Assembly: GCF_900188185.1 (NCBI RefSeq)
Contig: NZ_FZPA01000008.1
Coordinates: 142,345-206,344 of the forward strand
Reading direction: 5' to 3'
Length of the DNA stretch: 64,000 nucleotides
Source: Sphingopyxis indica
Lineage (GTDB): Bacteria; Pseudomonadota; Alphaproteobacteria; Sphingomonadales; Sphingomonadaceae
Both the position numbers and the translations under genes were made by a program. Under the pieces are notes generated by a model. The model was given only the letters and a program-made list of their open reading frames with translations, had not been told where the DNA came from and did no database searches. Shown here piece after piece: positions 52,276 to 60,838 of the stretch (position 1 is the stretch's first letter; every line of letters begins with the position of its first letter).

Positions 52276-53583
52276 ATGGGCGGGACCGGCGTCGTCGATC
52301 GCTTTCTCGATGTCTTCACCCGCTATATCGATAGCGGGTTCGGATTGCTCGGCGGCGAAGTCGCGTTCATCGCCACCACCCTGATCGTCATCGACGTAAC
52401 GCTGGCCGCGCTGTTCTGGACCTGGGGCGCTGACGACGACATCCTCGCCCGCCTCATCAAGAAGACGCTCTTCGTCGGCGTCTTCGCTTACATCATCGGC
52501 AACTGGAACAGCCTCGCGCGCATTGTGTTCGAGAGCTTTGCGGGCCTGGGGCTCAAGGCTTCCGGTACGGGTTTCACCGCAGCCGAATTGCTCCAGCCCG
52601 GCCGCGTTGCGCAGGTCGGGCTCGACGCCGGACAGCCGATCCTCGAATCCATTTCCGACCTTATGGGCTGGGTCGCCTTCTTCGAGAACTTCATCCAGAT
52701 CGCCGTACTGCTGATCGCCTGGCTGTTCGTCATTCTCGCCTTCTTCATCCTTTCGATCCAGCTCTTCATCACGCTCATCGAGTTCAAGCTCGCAACGCTC
52801 GCCGGCTTCGTGCTTATCCCCTTCGGCCTCTTCGGCAAGACCGCCTTCATGGCCGAACGCGTGCTGGGGCTGGTGATCTCTTCGGGTATCAAGGTGCTCG
52901 TGCTCGCGGTCATCGTCGGCATCGGCTCCACGCTGTTCGAGGAGTTCCGCGCAGGGTTCGGCGGCGTGCAGCCGACGATCGAGGACGCGATGACCATCGT
53001 GCTCGCCTCGCTCTGCCTATTGGGTCTCGGCATCTTCGGCCCATCGATCGCCAACGGCATCGTCTCGGGCGGCCCGGCGCTGGGCGCGGGTGCGGCGGCG
53101 GGAACCGCACTCGCCGCAGGCGGTGTGGTGGTTGGCGGAGCCGCCGCTGCCACGCTCGGCACCGGTGCTGCGCTAGGTGCTGCCGCCGGAGCCGCAAAGG
53201 GCACCGCCTTCGCCGCGGGCGGGGCGCGCAGCGCCTACGCGCTGGGTTCGGCCGGAAAGAGCGGTGGTGCGGCGTTGGCGGGCGGAGCCGCAGGCGTCGG
53301 CAAGGCCGCGTTCGGCGCGGCCACCTCGCCCCTTCGCAGGGCGGCTTCCTCCCTGAAGGACAGCTACCGTTCGGGCGGTCGCGCAGGCGCTACCGCCGCT
53401 GGCGCGACATTTTCGGGCAGTGCGCCGTCCGCCGCTTCCGCTCCCGATGGCCAACCCGCTTGGGCCGCCGCCATGAAGCGCCGTCAGACCATGTCCCACG
53501 GCGCGACCGTCGCCGCCCATACGCTGCGCTCGGGCGACGGCGGGGGCGGCGGCGCCTCGGTCGATGTCAGAGAGAAGGATTGA
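52276..53583 (+). CDS. trbL: TrbL-type (VirB6) membrane protein
   Basis: 435 residues from the ATG at 52276. At least six transmembrane helices in the first 270 residues ('LLIAWLFVILAFFILSIQLFITLIEFKLATLAGFVLIPFGLF'). Then a long Ala/Gly-rich C-terminal tail (residues ~275-430) typical of TrbL. Core of the inner-membrane channel. Confidence 0.92.
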   Translation: MGGTGVVDRFLDVFTRYIDSGFGLLGGEVAFIATTLIVIDVTLAALFWTWGADDDILARLIKKTLFVGVFAYIIGNWNSLARIVFESFAGLGLKASGTGFTAAELLQPGRVAQVGLDAGQPILESISDLMGWVAFFENFIQIAVLLIAWLFVILAFFILSIQLFITLIEFKLATLAGFVLIPFGLFGKTAFMAERVLGLVISSGIKVLVLAVIVGIGSTLFEEFRAGFGGVQPTIEDAMTIVLASLCLLGLGIFGPSIANGIVSGGPALGAGAAAGTALAAGGVVVGGAAAATLGTGAALGAAAGAAKGTAFAAGGARSAYALGSAGKSGGAALAGGAAGVGKAAFGAATSPLRRAASSLKDSYRSGGRAGATAAGATFSGSAPSAASAPDGQPAWAAAMKRRQTMSHGATVAAHTLRSGDGGGGGASVDVREKD

Positions 53584-53587
53584 CGCA

Positions 53588-54271
53588 ATGTTCCAACGAC
53601 CCTCCATCCGCTACGGCCAGACGCCCGAACCGGTGACCCCCTACCAGCGCGCGGCACAGGCCTGGGACGACCGCATTGGTTCGGCTCGCGTCCAAGCGAA
53701 GAACTGGCGGCTCGCCTTCTTTGGAACGCTCGCCCTCTCAGGCGTGCTTACGGGCGGACTCGTCTGGCAATCGGCGCGCGGACATATCGTGCCCTGGGTG
53801 GTCGAGGTCGATGCGCTCGGGCAGGCGCAGGCGGTCGCGCCCGCCGAGGCCGGCTACAGCCCGACCGATCCGCAGATCGCGTTCCATCTGGCGCGCTTCA
53901 TCGAGCAGGTGCGCTCGGTTCCCGCCGATCCTGTGATCGTGCGGCAGAACTGGCTGCGCGCCTACGACTTTACCACCGATCGCGGCGCGCTGGCCTTGAA
54001 CGATTACGCCCGCGCCAACGACCCCCTCGCCGAGGTCGGCAGAGTGCAGGTCGCGGTCGAAGTCTCCAGCGTCATCCGCGCCTCGCCCGACAGCTTCCGC
54101 GTCGCCTGGACCGAGCGCCGCTATCAGGACGGGAGCCTCACCGCCACCGAACGCTGGTCGGCGATCCTCACGACCGTCGTGCAGCCGCCGCGCACGCCTG
54201 ACGCGCTGCGCAAGAACCCCCTTGGCATATTCGTCAACGCCCTCAACTGGTCGAAGGAGCTGTCGCAATGA
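53588..54271 (+). CDS. trbF: TrbF-type (VirB8) protein
   Basis: 227 residues from the ATG at 53588 (an upstream frame overlapping trbL is less likely). 'PYQRAAQAWDDRIGSARVQAKNWRLAFFGTLALSGVL' gives the cytoplasmic tail and single membrane helix; the rest is the periplasmic VirB8 fold, with 'SVIRASPDSFRVAWTERRYQDG'. Assembly factor linking channel layers. Confidence 0.92.
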   Translation: MFQRPSIRYGQTPEPVTPYQRAAQAWDDRIGSARVQAKNWRLAFFGTLALSGVLTGGLVWQSARGHIVPWVVEVDALGQAQAVAPAEAGYSPTDPQIAFHLARFIEQVRSVPADPVIVRQNWLRAYDFTTDRGALALNDYARANDPLAEVGRVQVAVEVSSVIRASPDSFRVAWTERRYQDGSLTATERWSAILTTVVQPPRTPDALRKNPLGIFVNALNWSKELSQ

Positions 54272-55281
54272 CGCACCCATCAATTCAACGCGCTGCTCCA
54301 GCGACGTTGCTCGTCTCCGCGATTGGCCTTGCCGGCTGCGCCACCACCTCCGATGCGCCGGATATTGCCTATGACGATCCACCTCAGGAAATCCTGGTAT
54401 TGTCTGCGCCCGAGCCGGCGCGACCGGTCCAAGTGGTCGCAATCCCTGAACCGCTGCCGCTGCCCGGCCAGTTGAAACCGGTGCCGGACGGCGAGCCGGA
54501 ACCCGAACCCGCCGATCCGCGCCGCCGCATCGGCGCCGCCAACGATGCGGCGCGGGTGCAGCCGGTACGCGATGGGTTCCTCAACGCGATCCAGCTCTAC
54601 CCCTGGACTGACGGCGCGCTCTATCAGGTCTATACAGCGCCCGGGCAGGTGACCGACATCGCCTTGCAAGAAGGCGAACAACTGGTCGGGCCGGGACCGG
54701 TCGCGGCGGGCGATACGGTGCGCTGGATCATCGGCGATACGGTGAGCGGCAGCGGACCCGCAGCGCGTGTCCATATCCTCGTCAAGCCGACTCGTCCGGA
54801 TCTCGCCACCAATCTCGTCGTCAACACCGACCGGCGCACCTATCATCTCGAACTGCGGGCGACGCCGTCGACCTATATGGCCTCGGTCTCCTGGACCTAT
54901 CCGCAGGACGAGCTGATCGCGCTTCGCGGTGCCAATGCCGCAGCGGCGGCGACCGCGCCGGTGGCGAGCGGCGTCGATATCGCTTCGCTCAATTTCCGCT
55001 ACCGGATCGAGGGCGACCGTGTTCCCTGGACACCCTTGCGCGCCTTCGATGACGGGCGGCAGGTGTTCATCGAGTTTCCGCAAGGGATTGCGCAGGGCGA
55101 GATGCCGCCGCTCTTCGTGACCGGTGCGGCGGGCGATGCTGAACTCGTCAATTACCGCGTGCATGGCCGCTACATGGTGGTCGACCGCCTGTTTGCCGCC
55201 GCCGAGCTGCGCTTGGGCGACCGCCGCAGTGAGCGGCGCGTACGGATAATCCGCGCCGATGGCCTGGAGCGGCGGCGATGA
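54268..55281 (+). CDS. trbG: TrbG-type (VirB9) lipoprotein
   Basis: 337 residues. Lipobox 'IGLAGC' near residue 24. 'VYTAPGQVTDIALQEGEQLVGPGPVAAGDTVRWIIGD', 'VNTDRRTYHLELRATPSTYMASVSWTYP' and 'FIEFPQGIAQGEMPPLFVTG' are VirB9 signatures. Forms part of the outer-membrane core complex with TrbI. ATGA overlaps on both sides. Confidence 0.93.
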   Translation: MTHPSIQRAAPATLLVSAIGLAGCATTSDAPDIAYDDPPQEILVLSAPEPARPVQVVAIPEPLPLPGQLKPVPDGEPEPEPADPRRRIGAANDAARVQPVRDGFLNAIQLYPWTDGALYQVYTAPGQVTDIALQEGEQLVGPGPVAAGDTVRWIIGDTVSGSGPAARVHILVKPTRPDLATNLVVNTDRRTYHLELRATPSTYMASVSWTYPQDELIALRGANAAAAATAPVASGVDIASLNFRYRIEGDRVPWTPLRAFDDGRQVFIEFPQGIAQGEMPPLFVTGAAGDAELVNYRVHGRYMVVDRLFAAAELRLGDRRSERRVRIIRADGLERRR

Positions 55282-56546
55282 GCGACGATCAGGACAAGAT
55301 CGCGTTCGACCCGGATGGGGCGGATGAGCTGGACCAATCGCACGAAATTCCGCTACGCGCGCCTGCCGATCCGCGACCGTTTCAGCTGCGGGGCGATGCG
55401 CCGCGTGTCGTGCGCCTGTCGCGTAGGGCTTTGGCCGTCATCGGCGGGATCGCGGGGCTCGGCGTTGGCGGCGCGCTGATCTACGCATTGCTACCCAGCG
55501 AAGACCGCCCATCGGAGGAGCTCTTCAATGTCGAGAGCCGCTCCGAAGCCGAGACCATCACCTCGGGTCCACGAGACTATGCAGAAGTTCCCCAGCTCGG
55601 CCCGCCGCTTCCCGGCGATCTTGGCGGACCGATCGTCGCGGCTCAGGAGCGGGCTGAGGATGTGCCGCTGCCGCCGGTCGGCACGCAGGTGCCGCCGCCT
55701 GATCCACGCGCGCAGGCTGCCGAGGCCGCTCGTCAGCGTGCCGCACAGGAACGCGACGCCGCGCGCACAAGCAATGTATTTCTCGGTGGAACCGGTGGCG
55801 GAGGGGTGCTGTCAGAAGCCAATCCGTCGTTCCCGAGCCTGACTGTCGCTCCCGCAGGCTCGGATGCCGGGCCACAGCCTGTGGCTGCAGCGCAAAGCAA
55901 TGCGTCGAACAGGCGCGCCTTCTTAGAGCGCGCGTCCGACCGACGCACGGCCAGCGCTGAACGGCTGACAAGGCCCCTATCGCCGAACGTCGTCCAGGCT
56001 GGCAGCATCATTCCGGCCGCGCTCATTACGGGGATCCGCTCCGATCTTCCCGGACAGATCACCGCCCAGGTAACCGCCAATGTTTATGACAGTCCGACGG
56101 GTCGCATCCTGCTGATTCCACAGGGATCGCGGCTCATCGGCAACTATGACAGCGATATCGCCGCCGGGCAGACCCGCGTGCTGCTCGCTTGGGACCGGCT
56201 AATCCTCCCCGGCGGGCGCTCGATCGCGCTTGATCGCCAGCCGGCCGCAGACGGCGCCGGGTTTGCCGGTCTGCAGGACGGCGTGAACCAGCATTTGGGC
56301 AATCTGTTACGCGCTGCCGCCATCTCAACGCTGCTCGGCATCGGCGCCGAACTCGGGGCGGACGGTGACGATGATCTCGTCCGTGCGCTGCGGCGCGGCA
56401 GCCAGGACACGATCAATCAGACCGGACAACGGATGGTGGATCGACAGCTCAATATCCAGTCCACGCTCACCATACGACCCGGCCATCCGCTCCGCGTGAT
56501 CCTGACGCGCGACCTTGTCCTTGAGCCCATCGGAGAGATGCGATGA
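55278..56546 (+). CDS. trbI: TrbI-type (VirB10) protein
   Basis: 422 residues. Cytoplasmic N-terminus, one membrane helix (~52-73), Pro/Ala-rich linker, and the C-terminal VirB10 domain with 'IIPAALITGIRSDLPGQITAQVTANVYDSPTGRILLIPQGSRLIGNYDS' and 'GEMR' end. Spans both membranes and gates the channel. Confidence 0.95.
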   Translation: MSDDQDKIAFDPDGADELDQSHEIPLRAPADPRPFQLRGDAPRVVRLSRRALAVIGGIAGLGVGGALIYALLPSEDRPSEELFNVESRSEAETITSGPRDYAEVPQLGPPLPGDLGGPIVAAQERAEDVPLPPVGTQVPPPDPRAQAAEAARQRAAQERDAARTSNVFLGGTGGGGVLSEANPSFPSLTVAPAGSDAGPQPVAAAQSNASNRRAFLERASDRRTASAERLTRPLSPNVVQAGSIIPAALITGIRSDLPGQITAQVTANVYDSPTGRILLIPQGSRLIGNYDSDIAAGQTRVLLAWDRLILPGGRSIALDRQPAADGAGFAGLQDGVNQHLGNLLRAAAISTLLGIGAELGADGDDDLVRALRRGSQDTINQTGQRMVDRQLNIQSTLTIRPGHPLRVILTRDLVLEPIGEMR

Positions 56547-56815
56547 CGAAACTCAAACTGGGGCCGCTGGTCGATGACAAGCCGGTCAAGTTGACCGTTG
56601 AGCTCCCTGCCGCCGTACATCGTGATCTTATCACCTACGCCGCTGCGCTCGCCGCCGAGACTGGCGGCGATGCCGTGTCGCCGGACAAACTGGTCAGGCC
56701 GATGATCGAGCGGTTCATGGCCACGGATCGCGGGTTCGCCAAACATCGGCGCTCGGCCAAATCCGCAGTTAGCCGCCGAGAAACCGGCGGCGGCGCTCCT
56801 CAGCCTCGACCTTGA
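56543..56815 (+). CDS. DUF2274 domain protein
   Basis: 90 residues: 'KLKLGPLVDDKPVKLTVELPAAVHRDLITYAAALAAETGG' resembles DUF2274, an RHH-like domain always found after trbI. Possible transfer regulator. Its end overlaps the convergent exclusion-like gene by 47 bp. Confidence 0.87.
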   Translation: MTKLKLGPLVDDKPVKLTVELPAAVHRDLITYAAALAAETGGDAVSPDKLVRPMIERFMATDRGFAKHRRSAKSAVSRRETGGGAPQPRP

Positions 56816-57062
56816 TGATTGCCTCTTCGGCGTTGGCGCATTCTGCATTGCGAACCGAGCTCTCGCGGCACCTTTCAACGATTTGCCGCGCGTCGTCGAT
56901 ATTGGCCTCGAAATACTGGACGCCGCGCGCTTCAGTGGATTTTGGCGCCAAGGGCGCGGTCGTTGATGTCGGAGGAGCATCGACAGGTCGTAACACGAAC
57001 CCCGCGCCGAACCCGATCACGAGCACGCCGAACATGATGATGACGGTTTTGCCTTGCGTCAT
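56769..57062 (-). CDS. EexN/TrbK-like small membrane-anchored protein
   Basis: 97 residues. N-terminal membrane helix ('TVIIMFGVLVIGFGAGFVL') and a C-terminal 'QIVERCRESSVRNAECANAEEAI' segment with two Cys about ten residues apart, as in EexN exclusion lipoproteins. A second exclusion-type gene beside trbK would be plausible; the function is inferred from pattern only. Confidence 0.6.
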   Translation of the reverse strand: MTQGKTVIIMFGVLVIGFGAGFVLRPVDAPPTSTTAPLAPKSTEARGVQYFEANIDDARQIVERCRESSVRNAECANAEEAIIKVEAEERRRRFLGG

Positions 57063-58030
57063 GGTGCTTCTCCCGAAGGCTGAATGTTCTCGGTGGTCGG
57101 TGTGCCAATCTCGAACGAGAGCGCATAGCGCTTGCGGACGAAGGCCAGGAATCGCTTCAAGGCAGGATTGGCGTTGTCATCCCGCCAGTATCCAGAATAG
57201 GCGACGAGTGCCGGTCCTTGTTCGCCATGCACAGGCCGATAGACGACGTTAGGATAAAGCGCTCCGGTCGCGCCCTCGCAGGCGACCGACAACATCCCAG
57301 TCTCGCCAAGAAAGCTCAGGATCGTCTCGCGGTTTACGGGGTGTAACTCGATGTCCGGACGCGCGCCCGACTGCCAGAGCCGCCCGATCAGCATGTCGCG
57401 GATTTCCGGGCCGGGATCGGCCGTTGGGAGCGCGAAGCGTTGGTCGCGCAAATCCACCCAGTTGACGACATCGCGCTCCGACAGCGCATGGCAGTTCGAC
57501 ATCGCGACAAAGACATGCTCGCTCCAGAACGAAGCGTGGCGGAAGTCGTCGCGGTGAACTTCGCCCATGAGGATGGCGATATCGATCTCGCCACTATCGA
57601 GTCCTGCGAAAAGCGCGCTACGACCCGTTTCGATCCCGTCAATCTCGACATCAGGGTTCTCTTGCCTTGCCGCGACTAACGTAGCGCGAAGATTGCCAGC
57701 GGATACCGAACTGTTGAACCCGAGCGTAAGGCCACCGGCGCGCCCCTTACCGGCCGCTCTGGTCGCGGCGAGCATGCGATCCGCGTTGGCGACCATGGTG
57801 CGGGCATTTCGCAGGAATCGTCTCCCGATTGTGGTGACGGTAACGCCTGCGCGGGTTCTGACGAAGAGTTCAGTGCCGATTGATCGTTCCAGTTTGAGGA
57901 CCGCCCTGCTCAAGGTTGATTGCTCGATATCAAGGGCGCGGGCGGCCCGATAGAAGCTGCCGTGATCCGCCGCCGCAATCGCGTAACGAAGTTGGCGGAT
58001 ATTAAACGGCACAAAACCTCCCACCGCCAA
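57059..58030 (-). CDS. LysR-family regulator at the end of the trb block
   Basis: 323 residues. N-terminal HTH: 'FNIRQLRYAIAAADHGSFYRAARALDIEQSTLSRAVLKLERSIGTELFVRTRAGVTVT'. The effector domain follows ('AGGLTLGFNSSVSAGNLRATLVAARQENPDVEI'). Such LysR genes accompany Tn4371- and ICE-type trb operons. Its 3' end overlaps the start of the EexN-like gene by four bases. Confidence 0.88.
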   Translation of the reverse strand: MAVGGFVPFNIRQLRYAIAAADHGSFYRAARALDIEQSTLSRAVLKLERSIGTELFVRTRAGVTVTTIGRRFLRNARTMVANADRMLAATRAAGKGRAGGLTLGFNSSVSAGNLRATLVAARQENPDVEIDGIETGRSALFAGLDSGEIDIAILMGEVHRDDFRHASFWSEHVFVAMSNCHALSERDVVNWVDLRDQRFALPTADPGPEIRDMLIGRLWQSGARPDIELHPVNRETILSFLGETGMLSVACEGATGALYPNVVYRPVHGEQGPALVAYSGYWRDDNANPALKRFLAFVRKRYALSFEIGTPTTENIQPSGEAP

Positions 58031-58431
58031 CCATTCCGCACTAGGATTCGGTTGCGGTTCTTTTATTATAAATTGCGCTCCACGACGACTGCATCGAAAA
58101 TTCGGGAGGTTCGGGTTCTTTGAGTCGCCTTGACTCCACTAGGAAACCGTTCTTTCGACGCCCCGAACATCCCGGGATTGAATTGCGGCACTCTAATCGA
58201 CTTTCGTCGAAACGTTGCATCGCACGTCGCTTTACAGCCTTAGGTCATTTTCTCTCCCATCGCCTGCCAGCCGATGTCGACCAAGGGGGGCTAGGTACAC
58301 CGACTGGCAGGGGGCAGTGCCTGGCACTTCGGGAGGCACACCAGTTCCTGCCCAATCAAGCAATGCGAGCGACAAGTTGCGCTTAGAATTGCGTGTGGCC
58401 GACATCGCAACTGCCAAAATCACTCATAAAA
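58031..58431. other. Intergenic region between the trb block and the TetR/RND module
   Basis: No gene recognised; GC content and codon quality are low. This may contain the right boundary of the conjugative element, but I find no second copy of the tRNA-Gly fragment here. Confidence 0.4.
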
Positions 58432-58448
58432 GAATGAGCGCTCACTCC
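58432..58448. promoter_or_regulatory. TetR-type operator upstream of tetR gene
   Basis: GAATGAGCGCTCACTCC with a perfect TGAGCGCTCA core (58435-58444), about 200 bp before the tetR start. The same site occurs inverted at 59612, before the pump genes. Confidence 0.65.
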
Positions 58449-58644
58449 GAGTGAATAGGTGTTATTTTCAGGTTGGTCAAGCCTTCGGATAGCACTACGC
58501 ATTTTGTCGCCATTGTTATGACTGATTGGTGCGACATATGCGGCATTCACGCATTTGCCTCGGGACGTATTCTAATGCGGGGACGAAAAAGAAGGCTGAC
58601 AGGCGGCTGCGGAGTTGTAAGGGTAGCGGTCGGAAGGAGAGAGA

Positions 58645-59250
58645 ATGAACCAGCCTTCAAAAAGGGATGCCAAGGGGAACGCGCCGCGAGACAGAATTAT
58701 TGACGCTGCACGCAGGCTGTTTGGAGCACACGGCTTTCACGGGACTACCACTGACAAGCTTGCAACTGCGGCATCAGTAAGTGTTGGCCAGATATACCGT
58801 CTCTTCGAAGACAAAGATGACATCGTCCTCGCAATCGTCGAGAAAAATGTCGGTGATCGCGTCGGCGAAATGCGTGAAATCTTCGCTGCCGTCGAACGGA
58901 GCGAAATCTCGATGGTCGAGGCGATCAGGGCTGTCGCCAGGACCGCTCTGAAAGGCGAGGATGCAGGACTGTTCTACGAAATTTTAGCAGGAGCATGCCG
59001 CAACAGTTCCGTCGCAGACCGGCTTGAACCGATGATCGACGTTTACCGGGACGGTATCCAGCACCTCGCTGCTAGCGCACGGCCTGATGTGGGTCAGGCT
59101 GAACTAGGCGCCTATGTCGATATCATGATGGCATGCTTTATCGGCCTTGGTCATCGTACGGCGATTTCGCGATGCGTCGATATAGACGTGACCAGCGAGA
59201 ACGCGGCCTGTGTGTTGATACGGGCACTGGGTCTTTCGCCCTCAATCTAA
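58645..59250 (+). CDS. TetR-family repressor
   Basis: 201 residues, starting at an ATG with GAAGGAGAGAG. HTH: 'RDRIIDAARRLFGAHGFHGTTTDKLATAASVSVGQIYRLFEDKDDIVLAIV'. C-terminal ligand domain unrecognised. Likely represses the RND pump downstream (and itself) through the shared operator. Confidence 0.88.
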   Translation: MNQPSKRDAKGNAPRDRIIDAARRLFGAHGFHGTTTDKLATAASVSVGQIYRLFEDKDDIVLAIVEKNVGDRVGEMREIFAAVERSEISMVEAIRAVARTALKGEDAGLFYEILAGACRNSSVADRLEPMIDVYRDGIQHLAASARPDVGQAELGAYVDIMMACFIGLGHRTAISRCVDIDVTSENAACVLIRALGLSPSI

Positions 59251-59611
59251 AAAAGACTTTGACAGGGATTTTTTGCTGAGCCTGGTTTGTAACGAGCTGA
59301 AATGCGGAAATTTCCGACTCTATCGGCTGATCCTACCGCAATTGCCTAGGATACCCTGAGGTAGCATAATTAGCAGGGCGCATCGCACCAGCGTCTGCAT
59401 TGGCGAAGAATGCATCTTAATCCGCCCGGCGGACAGTCATAAGTCGCCTCCTACTGGGGCGTTGTGAACTGCAGGGCACTTCGATTGCCAACGGCATTCA
59501 GTATTCACGATATGCCCGGGTTTATTCCGCGTGACGCGGCCCGCCAGATGGTTGTTCTCAATTAAGCTGTTGCCAAGCGTACGCAACAACACTAATGCAC
59601 TGCAGCATTAT
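59251..59611. other. Intergenic region between tetR and the RND adaptor
   Basis: No credible gene. Should contain the promoter of the pump operon; the operator at 59612 lies at its right end. Confidence 0.4.
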
Positions 59612-59629
59612 GGAGTGAGCGCTCATTCC
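59612..59629. promoter_or_regulatory. TetR-type operator upstream of the RND adaptor
   Basis: GGAGTGAGCGCTCATTCC, core TGAGCGCTCA (59616-59625), the inverted match of the site at 58432. It lies 31-48 bp before the chosen adaptor start. Confidence 0.7.
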
Positions 59630-59659
59630 TTTTTTATGCGGATTAGGAACGTTCCCCAA

Positions 59660-60832
59660 ATGCCCTTGCCCAGCCCATTCAAAATCGCTCTGCTTTCCTG
59701 CGGTTTGTTGCTGTCTGCATGCAGCGCGTCGGAGCCGCAGGAGGCACTTCCTCCCGAAGTCGGCATCGTGGTACTCAAAGCAGAATCCGCAGTCATGACG
59801 AGCGAACTGCCTGGCCGGATCGTGGCGGTCGAAACATCCGAAGTGCGCCCGCAAGTGGATGGTGTGATTCGGCGAATGATGTTCGAAGAGGGCGCGTTCG
59901 TGCGAGCAGGGCAAGTTCTCTATCAGATAGAGGACGCGCCCTATCGGGCCGCATTGGCGAACGCGCAAGGGAGGCTCGCGCGTGCAGAGGCGGCGATAAA
60001 CGCAACGCGGCTGCAGGCGGAGCGTTATCGTGATCTGGTCGAGATCAACGCCGTCAGCCGGCAGGAGGCCGATGATGCAGAGGCGGCTGCAGCGCAGGCG
60101 CGCGCGGACGTTACTGCGCAGCGCGCTGCCGTCGAGGCCGCCAAGGTCAATCTCGGCTTCACCCGGGTGCGAGCCCCCATTTCCGGACAGATCGGCCGCT
60201 CGTTGTTCACCCGCGGCGCGCTTGCGCAAGCGGGGCAGACGGAACCGCTCGCCACGATCCGGCGCACCGACACTGTTTACGTCGATATGGCGCAATCGGC
60301 GTCCGAAATTCTCGACATTCGCGATGCCATGGGAACTGGCGGGCTGTCCCGGTCCGCCGAAGGCGCCCGTGTCACTCTGCTGTTGCCTAACGGCAAGGCT
60401 TATCCGCTGGAAGGCAGATTGAAGTTTTCAGAGATTACCGCTGATCCTGAGACGGGGGCGGTCACCCTACGAGCCACTTTCCCGAATCCCGATGGGGAAC
60501 TGCTGCCTGGACTGTATGTGCGTACTAAGTTGATCGACGGAGTGCGTCAGCAAGCCATTCTCGCGCCGCAACAGGGGATATTCCGTGACGAGCGCGGCCG
60601 CGCCCACGCATTGGTGATCGGAAAGGATAACAAGGTAGAGCAGCGCATCGTCACTGCTGGTTCCGCGATTGGAAATCGATGGGTGATCACGGGGGGGCTG
60701 CACGAGGGAGACAAGCTCATCGTCGAAGGACGCCAACGCGCCAGTCTGGGGGAAACGGTGCGGCCCAAGATTCTTCAACTCTCCTCGAAGAAAACAACGG
60801 CCGCTGAAGCCTCTCAGGCTTCGGGAAAGTAA
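59660..60832 (+). CDS. RND multidrug efflux adaptor lipoprotein (AcrA/MexE type)
   Basis: 390 residues from the ATG at 59660 (an ATG at 59636 is possible). Lipobox 'LLLSAC' with Cys21. 'VRPQVDGVIRRMMFEEGAFVRAGQVLYQIEDAPYRAAL', a helical hairpin, and 'VNLGFTRVRAPISGQIGRSLFTRGALAQAG' are HAE1 adaptor hallmarks. Ends 6 bp before the transporter gene. Confidence 0.92.
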   Translation: MPLPSPFKIALLSCGLLLSACSASEPQEALPPEVGIVVLKAESAVMTSELPGRIVAVETSEVRPQVDGVIRRMMFEEGAFVRAGQVLYQIEDAPYRAALANAQGRLARAEAAINATRLQAERYRDLVEINAVSRQEADDAEAAAAQARADVTAQRAAVEAAKVNLGFTRVRAPISGQIGRSLFTRGALAQAGQTEPLATIRRTDTVYVDMAQSASEILDIRDAMGTGGLSRSAEGARVTLLLPNGKAYPLEGRLKFSEITADPETGAVTLRATFPNPDGELLPGLYVRTKLIDGVRQQAILAPQQGIFRDERGRAHALVIGKDNKVEQRIVTAGSAIGNRWVITGGLHEGDKLIVEGRQRASLGETVRPKILQLSSKKTTAAEASQASGK

Positions 60833-60838
60833 AAGTCG

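Noticed and set aside
58031..58431. Second copy of the tRNA-Gly fragment as a right-hand att site of the trb element
   Set aside because: Looked for the TTCGAATCTCTTCGCCCGCT core here and elsewhere to the right; not found within the window.
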